Source: Fulvivirga lutea (lineage in GTDB: Bacteria > Bacteroidota > Bacteroidia > Cytophagales > Cyclobacteriaceae). From it: 64,000 nucleotides of DNA. The translations under genes and the position numbers were made by a program. Numbering within the stretch: the stretch's first letter is position 1; every line of letters starts with the position of its first letter. The DNA lies in assembly GCF_017068455.1 (NCBI RefSeq), contig NZ_CP070608.1:1965488-2029487 (forward strand). Reading direction: 5' to 3'. Of the stretch, positions 9,701 through 16,937 are shown piece after piece. Below the pieces are notes generated by a model, which saw only the letters and a program-made list of their open reading frames with translations, made no database searches and was not told the DNA's origin.

Positions 9701-10462
9701 GAAGTAAAATTTACACCTACTGAACCAGTAGAATATTCAGGGATGATAACAATATTCTCAGACAAGACGTCCGGTTCTGGGTCATTAACTATTACCGGGC
9801 ATGGAAGAAAGACACGAATTATTCGTTTAACCGGGAATCTTGATTTTGGAACAGTTGAGCCTGGATCTACGCTTTCCAGAAATGTTGGGATTGTGAATGA
9901 TGGAAATTCACCTATTACTATCAATTCAATATCAACCCCTTCAGGTTTTAGTGGTAATTGGAGTGGCACAATAAATCCCGGAACTGTTAAGTATGTATCT
10001 ATCCAATTTACTCCTACAACTGCCGGGCAATATTATTCTGGAACATTATCAGTGAGTTCAAATAAAACAGGGGGAACCCATACTATAGGTATAAGTGGTC
10101 AAGCAGGAGGAACAAGGGTAATTGCCTTATCTGGAAACCTTTCATTTGGGCAACTTGCCAGAGGTGCAACTGCGACAAGAACATTAACAATACATAATAA
10201 TGGGTATAGTCCCCTAACAGTAAGTGGTGTTAGAACTCCGCCTGGATTTTCTGGAAATTGGTCTGGAACAATAGCTCCCGGATCTTCTCGAAATGTCACC
10301 ATAACTTTTAGTCCAACAGAAAACATAACCTATGGAGGTAATGTAACCGTTATGAGTAACAGTACTTCAGGTACTAGTTCTAGAAGTATTAGTGGTACAG
10401 GTGTTACTATTTCAAACCCGCCAAAACCAAAACCAATTTTACCAGTAGGAGAACAACCGTAG
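3755..10462 (+). CDS. Giant exported SpvB/TcB-like protein with eight Ig-like anchor-D repeats
   Basis: The 2235-residue protein starts with a Sec signal peptide (about residues 1-24, ending LYSQ). Residues about 35-130 resemble the SpvB/TcdB N-terminus (SGSVNLPL-type strand, GILGLGWSMDVPKIVR). Residues about 400-880 contain repeated W-x-Y strands and FVAVGE/FFAIL-type motifs, like an irregular beta-propeller. YD-type RHS strands follow at about 1140-1310 (YGRVEELKDAKGVYTTNGYD, YDKLNRLN). From about residue 1315 to the end come eight Ig-like repeats of the choice-of-anchor-D (ASH/HYDIN) type. There is no T9SS sorting domain and no toxin-like tail; it ends in a short proline-rich stretch. The RHS toxin gene starts 10 bases downstream. 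The inferred role is a shell or display partner for that toxin. Confidence 0.7.
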   Translation: MKTAIRKFVACVILLTCQLDLYSQNISVAPEIDPFNLTSNQLATIQNNVNLFNGSVNLPLNLVNIPSVGGLSINVSLRYNSSNYAYQVPLWNLDAPTGILGLGWSMDVPKIVRNHKGTGNVHDDEYYLIEGGSPNKLILTSKTSTTKSFITTGYNFWIINYYPNLEKWEIIKENGVKYVYGDKNSQRNTVQWIVKWGNWIGNSSNTNAQQHLAHVWNLSQIINLQNKSVDFSYISQTRKVGTGLGLDQTEASYLSKVVEPLGRSLEFIYKDKQPNEFMEPHIENGRNKNDAYQEFYETKYLDKVEVLNSDQSLNHYFNLAYEFTGDGNTTKRLLSSIQKVNYTQSSFPKTSFEYGPFGLNRISTPTGAEIDYHYNTEGILINHSQADLRITAPSGYAEPIVKVGKDFVVVTWRQLSGGVHVNSDRNVKVFVYRWDGEWLEYEYSNSIGSVRRSDIQTSPWGPAIIKQDIEIKLEDDFFAILKPMYTGNNYKLHLFKKDPKNTSKWIVSTDIIDVGNGKPKLLSGDNFVAVGERHDSDLHTFIMNGDQWNHEVHGFSQPWKETVFYTSSTNYVLRHSTTSSDFVEIVYLNEMKEWVEKSFPNNPGMNTHPDKESYWHSSESFAAVMAEGGHEFIYNWDENFENVVITDTGVGYADNGPVVITGNSMVGLFGGNQMKVFRYTGTNWVSKLATGIQSPISYGNDNMFFSVGDYTDFYEFDPNSNVWKKKMSLSRLVDLGSHTDLLLDGLYPANNTFLYNQKGYSRTTAGKWEYIGPTPRYHVNSITRNSKKPSMVVNQNSYIVTDVGRDDDIRFYKNGEFGARFEYEGRININNDNNGSRVVGAKTVVSWLGTSDNINFEDVNTLKIHRVENDKIEGKVINHPVQKITISGIENPMNVYIKYDQATASSSNGLPRFNKVTIYQGSDNGVETPLGRTEYYFYNGLNSGEVSLSYPTKGGGNGNSHYSLLTGLPYAIKTYDASNDLLSSQLTTYKVFTKSVPAGTNSNSNVYFARPIELNLENEDIKSVTRFTLDDNTGLNKEIETAHIVDGTEINKTKVVHKYWWQEYNSSRSKNILSPIIQSKTIKDGVTLSSTVNVFNGGASNPSIYQSFEWKRTGSPDFSSWAAGSDPGNNWRSNVIYTAKDTYGRVEELKDAKGVYTTNGYDDDGRLVYSVYNARKNKVLFDDFEKNGNSTVSKTGRKSRSGAYSITLPSSGTYQLTYWKKNGTQAWQFINETISSNVSIGGSDVKIDQVRLMPVNARFTSNSYDEQGNLITNCGVNNEIIKYEYDKLNRLNLVRDHDNTIIEKHQTYLHNDFRRLGVYGQLDFGKVLLDESKTNVIKLVNEGFEDILISSISVPSGFSFNTWSGTLSPSQSIEIPITFNPVLEKSYNGSFIISSNATSGTDDLFLYGVGRAIREISVTYLDGGVEKAELNFGDVNINNTHTATIRVRNEGNRSLEVYDLDYPEPFTGPYEYAPVIISQLVTIDEEGVIIDEEDPEGSLLLIKKGTSMPTSFVVAPGSFYDLVIEFTPTETIAYSGVISVNCNSTEGINTINVQGEGKKIRTASFDSNIDFGVVNVGSTEIQNVVITNSGNYPLTISSLTGIADGYYYGWKNIMPEYTDPENPFNNPEEDVIDHNKLLKGEAIINPGYARTIEIRFTPDQPITYDGQITINGDFTSGNNKINITGRGRPTRIIRLVGDLDFGTIDPGNSTTRNITIYNDGNSNLTVNSITTPSGFQSSWSGAISPGGSQVVPVTFSPSSPIAYDGNLVVNSNKTGGTSSVPVSGQGRIKRIIALSGNMSFGDVSSNTNAYRTLKISNNGNSNLTINSISYPSNFYGWTSVSSSSTSSLAVPYNSNGLVLAPGADVDISVRFNSNDPQSYGGNIIVQSNKTSGGNSISTSANILPTRIIEMPNSVSVGTVNLNFTVTESVVISNTGNSTLNITGVRMPIGFSGGFRNIQDINDGTRPTYTDQVMILPGYSRSLEVKFTPTEPVEYSGMITIFSDKTSGSGSLTITGHGRKTRIIRLTGNLDFGTVEPGSTLSRNVGIVNDGNSPITINSISTPSGFSGNWSGTINPGTVKYVSIQFTPTTAGQYYSGTLSVSSNKTGGTHTIGISGQAGGTRVIALSGNLSFGQLARGATATRTLTIHNNGYSPLTVSGVRTPPGFSGNWSGTIAPGSSRNVTITFSPTENITYGGNVTVMSNSTSGTSSRSISGTGVTISNPPKPKPILPVGEQP
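7700..10412 (+). repeat. Eight tandem Ig-like (choice-of-anchor D) coding repeats
   Basis: Each unit of about 95-130 codons opens with a (L/I)xFG-x-V motif: LDFGKV, LNFGDV, IDFGVV, LDFGTI, MSFGDV, VSVGTV, LDFGTV and LSFGQL. It continues with an NxGN turn and SGFxGxWSG, and closes with FxPT, a Y-x-G strand and SNxTSG. Units begin near 7715, 8038, 8456, 8844, 9145, 9493, 9835 and 10135. Units 2, 3, 5 and 6 carry inserted loops, while 1, 4, 7 and 8 are compact. The nucleotide repeats are diverged, so slippage is not recent. Confidence 0.75.
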
Positions 10463-10472
10463 AGTCAAAAGT

Positions 10473-13400
10473 ATGAAATCTATATTAAAAATATTTATAA
10501 TAATTTGTGCTCCCCTGGCAGTTTTGGGGCAATCCAAAAACATCAGCAAGGTGGAGGTACCTCTTGTACCAGTTACTGACCCAGCGGTGGTAGGTACGCT
10601 TCCATCAGAAAGTGTTTCAAGAAATATTCAATATACTGACGCACTGGGTAGGCCTATACAACAGTTGTCGTTGGGTGCCACCCCGGCAGGAAATGATATT
10701 ATAAGTTCTGGCAGTATTAATGACCTTGGCAGACAGGAAAAAGGCTATTTGCCTTATGTTGGTAATACTGGTGATGGAGATTATCAGACTAATTGGCTTA
10801 CAGACCTAAATAATTTCTACAATGGCCAAAATACAATTCCTGCAGAAAATAAACCTTTTTCAAAAGTTGTTTATGAAGCTTCAACACGGGGTAAAGTCGA
10901 AAAGGCATTTGGTGTAGGAAGCTATTACATAAATAACAACAAATATTCTACCACTAAAACAGGTACTAGTGGTAAAGTAGAAATCAAAAAGTGGGTAATT
11001 AATGGAAGTGAATTAACCGCAGATACTTTTTTTGACGAAGGTGAATTATTCTACCAGGAGGTGATTACCAATGAAGGCAAGCGAGTGAGAACTTATACTG
11101 ATTTAGATGGGAAATTAATCTTAAAGGGTATATATGAAGGAGAAGAACAAAGAACTTACCAGGTGAGCGAATGTCTTCGAGACTTCGAAACGGGTAAATG
11201 TTTAACTCCACCGATAACTGAGACTATCACTGTAGAAACATGGAAAGAAACACGCTATGTATACGATCAATACAATAACCTTAAATTTATTCTTACCCCC
11301 TTGCTCACCAATCAAGATGCTATCAGTGCTTCTGATTTAAATACCTATGCCTTCCAATTTAAACATGATACCGAAGGACGAATTACTGAAAGTAAAAAAC
11401 CGGGTGCCGGTTGGGAATATATCATCTATGATCAATGGGGAAGGCCTGTGCTTCAACAAGATGCCAGGTTAAGACAAGACGGCTTATGGTCTTTTGTAAA
11501 GTATGATCAGTTTGATAGAGTGGTTCTGTCCGGAGTATTTAATACAGGTTTAAGTCGATCAGAATTACGAACAGAAGCTCTCGCTCACACTGTTGCCTAT
11601 GAAATTAAGTCGGCAAATAGCATTGGCTATAGTCTTAACAGAACATATCCAACCTCAATAAGTGAATCAGATTTACTATCAATCACACACTATGATGATT
11701 ATAATTTCCTGTTAAATGCAAGTTGGGATACTGATGGTCATATTTTTTCATTTGCAAGTCCATCCGGTTTCAATGAAACAACCACTTCATTAACATTAAA
11801 TGATTATGCTACCGGTAACAAGGTAAGAATATTAGATACAGATACTTGGTTAAATTCGGTATCCTATTTTAATGTCGATGGCGAGCTAGTGCAGGTGGTA
11901 GCAGAGAATCATTTGTCGGGCGTAGATCGCATATCATTTCAATATGATTTTAAGGGACAGTTAATTAAAAGTTTGCTAAACCATTCAAGCAACACAGATG
12001 CGGTCTCAATATTAGAGGAGTTTGAGTACGATCATTCAGGAAGGTTATTAAACACATATCATACTATTGATAACGGTGCTAGAACGCTATTGGCAAATTA
12101 TGCTTATAACGAGCTGGGTCAGGTAATTGAAAACAACTTACATGGCTTATCATCTAATGAATATTTGCAATCTATTGATTATAGCTATGACATAGAGGGG
12201 CGATTAAGGACAATTAATAACGCCCAACTTTCGGTGTCTCCGGTAAATAATGATGCAAATGACCTTTTCGGTATGGAGTTAGTTTTTGGGGATGAAGCAT
12301 TAAATGTAGAAGGTACTGCAATAGATTTAAATTATGATGGCCAAATTACCGCAATGAAGTGGAATACTGATTTCCCAGATGATGGTAAAAAACAGCAAAT
12401 ATATGGATATAAATATGATGATGAGAATCAATTAACAAATGCCTACTATGCGTCAGGCTCCTCATATACAAGTGAGGCAGGTCTATTTAGTGTAAAGAAT
12501 GTTGTATATGATAGAAATGGGAATATTGAATCTTTAAAGCGCTATGGAAAATTGAACGGTTCAAAAGAATTGTTGGATGATCTAACACTTACCTATAGTG
12601 GCAATAAGCTCGTTAAAGTTGAAGATGCGGGCAGTGAACAAGGTTTTAATAATGGCACTACGGGCATTGATGATTATGGATATGATAATGCCGGTAATAT
12701 GAAATATGATCTTAACCGCTCAATTACCAATATTCAATATAATATTCTGAACCTCCCTACGTCTATTACACATGATAACAAACGTATTGATTATATATTT
12801 GATGCGACTGGAAATAAAATCTCTACTAAATACCTTAATGGTGGAGATTTAGAAAAAAGTATCGATCAGGTGGGGGGTATTCAATATGTTGATGGGAAGA
12901 TTGTATCAATAGGTACCGATTATGGAACAGCCATCAAAATTGATGATAACTTTTATTATGAGTATCAGCTTTCTGATCATTTAGGTAATAACCGTGTTTC
13001 ATTTGGTATGCTGCCTGAAACCTTTGTATATCAGGCAACCATGGAAGATGCCTATTCAAGCACGGAAGTTTCCCATTTTGATAATATTGTTTCTACTAAG
13101 TCATTTGTTCCGGATTTTAACCGCACAGTGCCAAGTAAAGATGTGACAAATCCTAGTAACGTTGCCACACTTAACGGAGGTAACAATGCAGTTGGGCCGG
13201 CAAAGGTACTTGAAGTTAATGCAGGCGATAAAATTTCCATGAAAGTATTTGCTAGCTATATTAACTCTACTGAAGGTAATACTGCGTTAATTAGTGATTT
13301 GGCCGGAGCAGTAACTTCTTCCATGAACATGCTAGCAGATGCAGAGTTACTAGGCTCCATATCGTCATTAAATTCTGCTATTCCGGGTTTCTCTGCAGGT

Positions 13401-14849
13401 GTTGATACACACGAAAATGTACCGAAAGCTTATTTGAATTACATTTATTTGGATGAAAATTTTGCTAACCCTCAATTTGGCTATCATGAGGTAACTGACA
13501 AAGCGAAGAATAGCTTTATGGAGCTATCTATTGATATTGAGAGTCCTGGTAAAGGCTTTATATTTATTTATGTGGCTAATGAAAGTACAGTTCCTTCGGC
13601 TGATGTTTATTTTGATGACTTAACGATTGTTCATCAATCTGTGAACAGTGCTATGCAGATAACGCACGCTGCAGATTATTATCCGTTTGGTATGCCGAGT
13701 AATTTGTATAAAAATCAAGTACTTACGGATGTAATGTACCTCTACCAAAGCAAAAAGCTGGAAGAAGAAATAAATTTGTATGATTTTCATGCTCGATTAT
13801 ATGACCCGGGAACCGGAAGGTTTCTGGCGGTAGACCCAGCTGGGCAGTTTGCCAGCCCATACAATGGTATGGGTAATAATCCGATTTTAGGTATTGATCC
13901 TGATGGAAGGGTTTGGCATATTGTAATTGGTGCTGCTGTTGGTGGCACAATCAACTTACTGACTAACTTAGATAATATTGATAGCTTTGGAGAGGGGTTC
14001 GCTGCTTTTGGTGTTGGAGCAGCTGTAGGCGGTGCAACTGCTGCCTGTGGGACATGTGGAGGTGCAGTAGCTATTGCTTTAGGTGGCGGAGCACTAATTG
14101 GGGCCACAAATAATGTCATTGCTCAGACGGGTGACGGTGTTGGGTTAGATGGAGTTAATTGGGGGGATGTTGGTATGAGTGCTGCTGTTGGCGGTATTTC
14201 TGGTGTGGCGAGTTATGGTGCAGGAACTTGGGCTTCTAACAATTTAGCCTCGCCATTGATTAATAGTTGGAATGTACAAAGTCCAGTATTTTCGGCATTC
14301 ATTAACGGTACAATAAGTGGAGGAGTGGGTGGCTATGCAGGCGGTTTTACCGCGGGTTACGCATTAACTGGAGATCTAAGTGCAGCAAACAAATATGGAT
14401 TTAGTGGTTTAAAGACTGGTGCAAGTTTAGGAGGTGGCATCGCAAGTGCAAGTGCCTATTATTCGGCTACGAAACAAGGCATAAGTCCATGGACAGGAAA
14501 AGCTATGCCAACCAAATTTCAAGCTGATAATACTAATTATTTAAGAAAATTTGCTAGCTCTAAAGGTTGGGAAAGAGGACCGAATAAAAACGTAGAAACT
14601 TACGGGGTATATGGTGAAGATGGAAATTTCTCTTGGAGGATTAAGATAAAGCAACAAGGTAGTTTTAGAGTTGGTTTGAAATCTGGAAGTAATGTCCCAA
14701 GAGCTTCTGTAAGATTGGCGGAAGGTCTGTATTTTGATCCATTTATTAATCAGACAGTCCCTGCATCCCAAGGTAATCATATACCGTTACAACAGAGTTA
14801 CCCAAAAGTACAGCCTGCTCCTGTAAAGATAAATTGGTGGTGGAGATGA
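10473..14849 (+). CDS. DUF6443-RHS polymorphic toxin with unrecognised C-terminal effector
   Basis: The 1458-residue protein has a signal peptide (about residues 1-20). A DUF6443-type N-terminal domain follows (QYTDALGRPIQQLS, LGRQEKGYLPY), then a long set of YD/RHS repeats (YDQWGRPVLQQD, YDNAGNMKYD). The RHS core signature is at about 1105-1150: YDFHARLYDPGTGRFLAVDP, then NNPILGIDPDGR. Next comes a glycine-rich hydrophobic region of about 200 residues, and then a variable tail of about 110 residues. RHS repeats normally build a hollow cocoon that holds a cleaved toxin. The tail (WERGPNKNVETYG, FSWRIKIK, GNHIPLQ) looks like an enzyme domain, but I cannot name its family. Its stop overlaps the next gene (ATGA), the classic toxin-immunity arrangement. 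Confidence 0.85.
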   Translation: MKSILKIFIIICAPLAVLGQSKNISKVEVPLVPVTDPAVVGTLPSESVSRNIQYTDALGRPIQQLSLGATPAGNDIISSGSINDLGRQEKGYLPYVGNTGDGDYQTNWLTDLNNFYNGQNTIPAENKPFSKVVYEASTRGKVEKAFGVGSYYINNNKYSTTKTGTSGKVEIKKWVINGSELTADTFFDEGELFYQEVITNEGKRVRTYTDLDGKLILKGIYEGEEQRTYQVSECLRDFETGKCLTPPITETITVETWKETRYVYDQYNNLKFILTPLLTNQDAISASDLNTYAFQFKHDTEGRITESKKPGAGWEYIIYDQWGRPVLQQDARLRQDGLWSFVKYDQFDRVVLSGVFNTGLSRSELRTEALAHTVAYEIKSANSIGYSLNRTYPTSISESDLLSITHYDDYNFLLNASWDTDGHIFSFASPSGFNETTTSLTLNDYATGNKVRILDTDTWLNSVSYFNVDGELVQVVAENHLSGVDRISFQYDFKGQLIKSLLNHSSNTDAVSILEEFEYDHSGRLLNTYHTIDNGARTLLANYAYNELGQVIENNLHGLSSNEYLQSIDYSYDIEGRLRTINNAQLSVSPVNNDANDLFGMELVFGDEALNVEGTAIDLNYDGQITAMKWNTDFPDDGKKQQIYGYKYDDENQLTNAYYASGSSYTSEAGLFSVKNVVYDRNGNIESLKRYGKLNGSKELLDDLTLTYSGNKLVKVEDAGSEQGFNNGTTGIDDYGYDNAGNMKYDLNRSITNIQYNILNLPTSITHDNKRIDYIFDATGNKISTKYLNGGDLEKSIDQVGGIQYVDGKIVSIGTDYGTAIKIDDNFYYEYQLSDHLGNNRVSFGMLPETFVYQATMEDAYSSTEVSHFDNIVSTKSFVPDFNRTVPSKDVTNPSNVATLNGGNNAVGPAKVLEVNAGDKISMKVFASYINSTEGNTALISDLAGAVTSSMNMLADAELLGSISSLNSAIPGFSAGVDTHENVPKAYLNYIYLDENFANPQFGYHEVTDKAKNSFMELSIDIESPGKGFIFIYVANESTVPSADVYFDDLTIVHQSVNSAMQITHAADYYPFGMPSNLYKNQVLTDVMYLYQSKKLEEEINLYDFHARLYDPGTGRFLAVDPAGQFASPYNGMGNNPILGIDPDGRVWHIVIGAAVGGTINLLTNLDNIDSFGEGFAAFGVGAAVGGATAACGTCGGAVAIALGGGALIGATNNVIAQTGDGVGLDGVNWGDVGMSAAVGGISGVASYGAGTWASNNLASPLINSWNVQSPVFSAFINGTISGGVGGYAGGFTAGYALTGDLSAANKYGFSGLKTGASLGGGIASASAYYSATKQGISPWTGKAMPTKFQADNTNYLRKFASSKGWERGPNKNVETYGVYGEDGNFSWRIKIKQQGSFRVGLKSGSNVPRASVRLAEGLYFDPFINQTVPASQGNHIPLQQSYPKVQPAPVKINWWWR

Positions 14850-15178
14850 AAAAAGAACTAAAATCACTTATAGGCCTTTTATTTGATATTTCTGCAGATT
14901 TAAATGCTCGAGATGATGCTCCTTATTATCTGAGAGATTATGATCAACCCGAAGCACTGGAAGCTTTAATATTGTATGCAAGTGAAGGGTTTAAGATACC
15001 TGGAGATGATGATGATGATATCTCAATGCTTAAAGGTTCTTGTGGAGAATCAATAGCATTCATGTGGCTAAGAAAGGAAATATTTGATATCACAGCTTAC
15101 AACAAATTATCTAAGGAAGCTCAACTAGAAATTATTGGGCTTTTTAAGGCGAATAGGCCGGATTTAATTAAATTTTAG
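14846..15178 (+). CDS. Probable cognate immunity protein of the RHS toxin
   Basis: This small, strongly acidic protein (110 residues from ATG 14846) overlaps the RHS stop codon as ATGA, so it is translationally coupled to the toxin. It is predicted to be all-helical, with a DDDDD patch and the segment CGESIAFMWLRKEIFD followed by LSKEAQLEI. This is typical of small HEAT-like immunity proteins that cap a basic toxin domain. The cytoplasmic location (no signal peptide) fits protection against a kin-delivered toxin acting in the cytosol. An upstream in-frame GTG (14834) exists, but the ATG is preferred. The exact immunity family is not named. Confidence 0.65.
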   Translation: MKKELKSLIGLLFDISADLNARDDAPYYLRDYDQPEALEALILYASEGFKIPGDDDDDISMLKGSCGESIAFMWLRKEIFDITAYNKLSKEAQLEIIGLFKANRPDLIKF

Positions 15179-15214
15179 TTCTTTTTTATTAAAATAGAAC
15201 AGAAAAATACGATA

Positions 15215-15775
15215 TTGAATAAAGCAGCCCTTGAGTTTGAAAGAGTCAGTCAAAGCCTTGAATCTGATGCTATTGTTAACGTCTATTATCAATTTGATGT
15301 TGAAGGATTTGTTAATACACGAGAGATCAAGAAATTAGAGTTTGAGTATATACCACTTTCTAAATTGATATTAGAGATGGCTTCAGGTAGATATTTCACT
15401 TTTTTTGACTCTTCGAAGTTTTTGGAGAATCAAGGATATTACACTTTAGACATAAAGGTGGAAGAGTCTTTAGATATCGATTCAAAAAAAATCATACAAT
15501 CTGAATATAATCAATGGACTAAGTTTTTAAATGAGCAAGTGTCTAAAGTAGATGTACTTTGGGATTATTTATACAATAATTTTTATCAGGACAATCCTTC
15601 TGATCTTTATCCAAAAGGATTGGAAATTAAGTTTTCTGAGCATAAAAGTATTGTCATTGCAGCTAGCGAACTTGAAATTGTAAGTGGGGAGTACAATTTT
15701 ATGTGCCCAGATGAAGCTCTAATAGTGTTCTTTTCTAGAAAATTTTATGACAAACATTTAGGAGTTAAAAATTAA
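15215..15775 (+). CDS. Candidate orphan immunity protein, unknown family
   Basis: The 186-residue soluble protein starts with TTG; no ATG occurs in frame before residue 56. It is acidic and looks mixed alpha/beta (FEYIPLSKLILEMASGRYF, KGLEIKFSEHKSIVIAASELEI). It has no signal peptide or membrane segment. It sits 36 bases after the cognate immunity gene and before another candidate immunity gene and an Imm63 gene. Immunity function is inferred from position only. The sequence is not recognised. Confidence 0.5.
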   Translation: MNKAALEFERVSQSLESDAIVNVYYQFDVEGFVNTREIKKLEFEYIPLSKLILEMASGRYFTFFDSSKFLENQGYYTLDIKVEESLDIDSKKIIQSEYNQWTKFLNEQVSKVDVLWDYLYNNFYQDNPSDLYPKGLEIKFSEHKSIVIAASELEIVSGEYNFMCPDEALIVFFSRKFYDKHLGVKN

Positions 15776-15798
15776 TATTGAAGGAGTTAGGATTACTT

Positions 15799-16431
15799 AT
15801 GGAAGATTACGCAATAATTGAATTTCCTGTAGGTAAAGCCTTTGACGAAATGACCCCAAAAGAGGGTAGAATCACCTTTGAGTGGTTTATTGGAATTATC
15901 CCCGAAAGGATGGCCATTTTGGAAAATGAAATCCATCAGGATTATCCAACATGGCGGGCTGATTATACGCGTGAATCCTTGTTTAATTTGGGTAAATGGG
16001 TAAAGTCCCATGTAAAAATGCGAAAGTTTGAAGAGCATGAAAAAGAAAACATGATAAGGGAAAGAGGTATGACTAAATTCCAGGCAGATTTGATCCGGGA
16101 AATGGATGAGAAGCTTTCCCCAGGTTCGGAACGCATTCGTTTCGATGCAGGTATCTATTTGGGAGAAACTTTGAAAAAAAATATTGAACACTTGGAGTGG
16201 CAGTATGAAAAGAGAAAACGAATGGCAAGTAAAGGTAGTCCTATTTTAGCATTAAAGAAAAACTCACCTATTAAATACCATCCTATGATAGTATTGCAGA
16301 TATCTCGGACTACAACAATTGGCCTTGCAGAGGGAGATACTAAAGATGATCAATTTGTGTATATTTATGATCGATGGTATAAGAATTTTACAAAAGGTCC
16401 ACGTACTTTGCCTCCTGACCTATTGCCTTAA
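15799..16431 (+). CDS. Candidate immunity protein with helical FEWF/IPERM motif
   Basis: The protein has 210 residues from the ATG at 15799; a TTG at 15778 in the same frame is possible. An AAGGAG sequence at 15781-15786 lies 12 bases before this ATG, an unusual Shine-Dalgarno-like site for this phylum. The sequence is charged and helical. The motif TPKEGRITFEWFIGIIPERM near the N-terminus and SLFNLGKWV resemble small hypothetical proteins I associate with immunity genes beside RHS or LXG toxins. No catalytic motif is visible. It lies inside the run of short genes behind the RHS toxin, which supports an orphan immunity role. Confidence 0.5.
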   Translation: MEDYAIIEFPVGKAFDEMTPKEGRITFEWFIGIIPERMAILENEIHQDYPTWRADYTRESLFNLGKWVKSHVKMRKFEEHEKENMIRERGMTKFQADLIREMDEKLSPGSERIRFDAGIYLGETLKKNIEHLEWQYEKRKRMASKGSPILALKKNSPIKYHPMIVLQISRTTTIGLAEGDTKDDQFVYIYDRWYKNFTKGPRTLPPDLLP

Positions 16432-16510
16432 AATGCGATATTGAACTGCAATATTATATAGCCTTATTCTTTCTAAATTATGGTACAAACAACTAAAGTA
16501 TATAAATTAT

Positions 16511-16933
16511 TTGACGTCTAAGATTGACCAAATTGATAAGCATATTTTAACTTTGGCTCTAATAATCAATGCGCCTAGTGATTATTTACCAACATATAAT
16601 ACTCCTAAAGGAGATGGTCATCCATGTGTTAAAATTGAAGGTTCAAAATTTTATTTGGTTTATGAAGAGAGTGGCATTGAACACGAACGTAAATTGGCTA
16701 AGGACTTAAACGAACTAATGTATTACGTGTTTGATGATATCACTTATTTAATGGCTAGTGATTATGAATTGAAAAATAGAGAATCAGGTGAAGATCCAAG
16801 GAAAAAGCTACTTGAGAAACAATTGGAATTAATGAATAAAATCTCCATCCCGTTTGCTGAAAGACTTAGAACCAGAATTTCAAATATATTACGAGTTTCT
16901 CCTTACAGAAAACCGCCTAAATTCTTAATATAA
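16511..16933 (+). CDS. Imm63-family immunity protein
   Basis: The 140-residue protein starts with TTG. The segment ESGIEHERKLAKDLNELMYY, then VFDDITYLMASDYELKNR, and GEDPRKKLLEKQLELMNKI match the conserved pattern of the Imm63 family, a recognised immunity class for polymorphic toxins. It does not overlap a toxin gene, so it is probably an orphan that protects against a toxin tail not present here. Together with the three upstream genes it makes a cluster of four probable immunity genes. A signal-peptide gene starts 4 bases after its stop. Confidence 0.75.
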   Translation: MTSKIDQIDKHILTLALIINAPSDYLPTYNTPKGDGHPCVKIEGSKFYLVYEESGIEHERKLAKDLNELMYYVFDDITYLMASDYELKNRESGEDPRKKLLEKQLELMNKISIPFAERLRTRISNILRVSPYRKPPKFLI

Positions 16934-16937
16934 TTCT

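Noticed and set aside
8285-9969. Several minus-strand frames across the Ig-like repeats
   Set aside because: They recur in step with the plus-strand repeats, being mirror frames of the repeated FxPT and SNxTSG segments.
13787-14119. Minus-strand 110-codon proline/alanine-rich frame
   Set aside because: It is the complement of the glycine/alanine-rich linker of the RHS protein.
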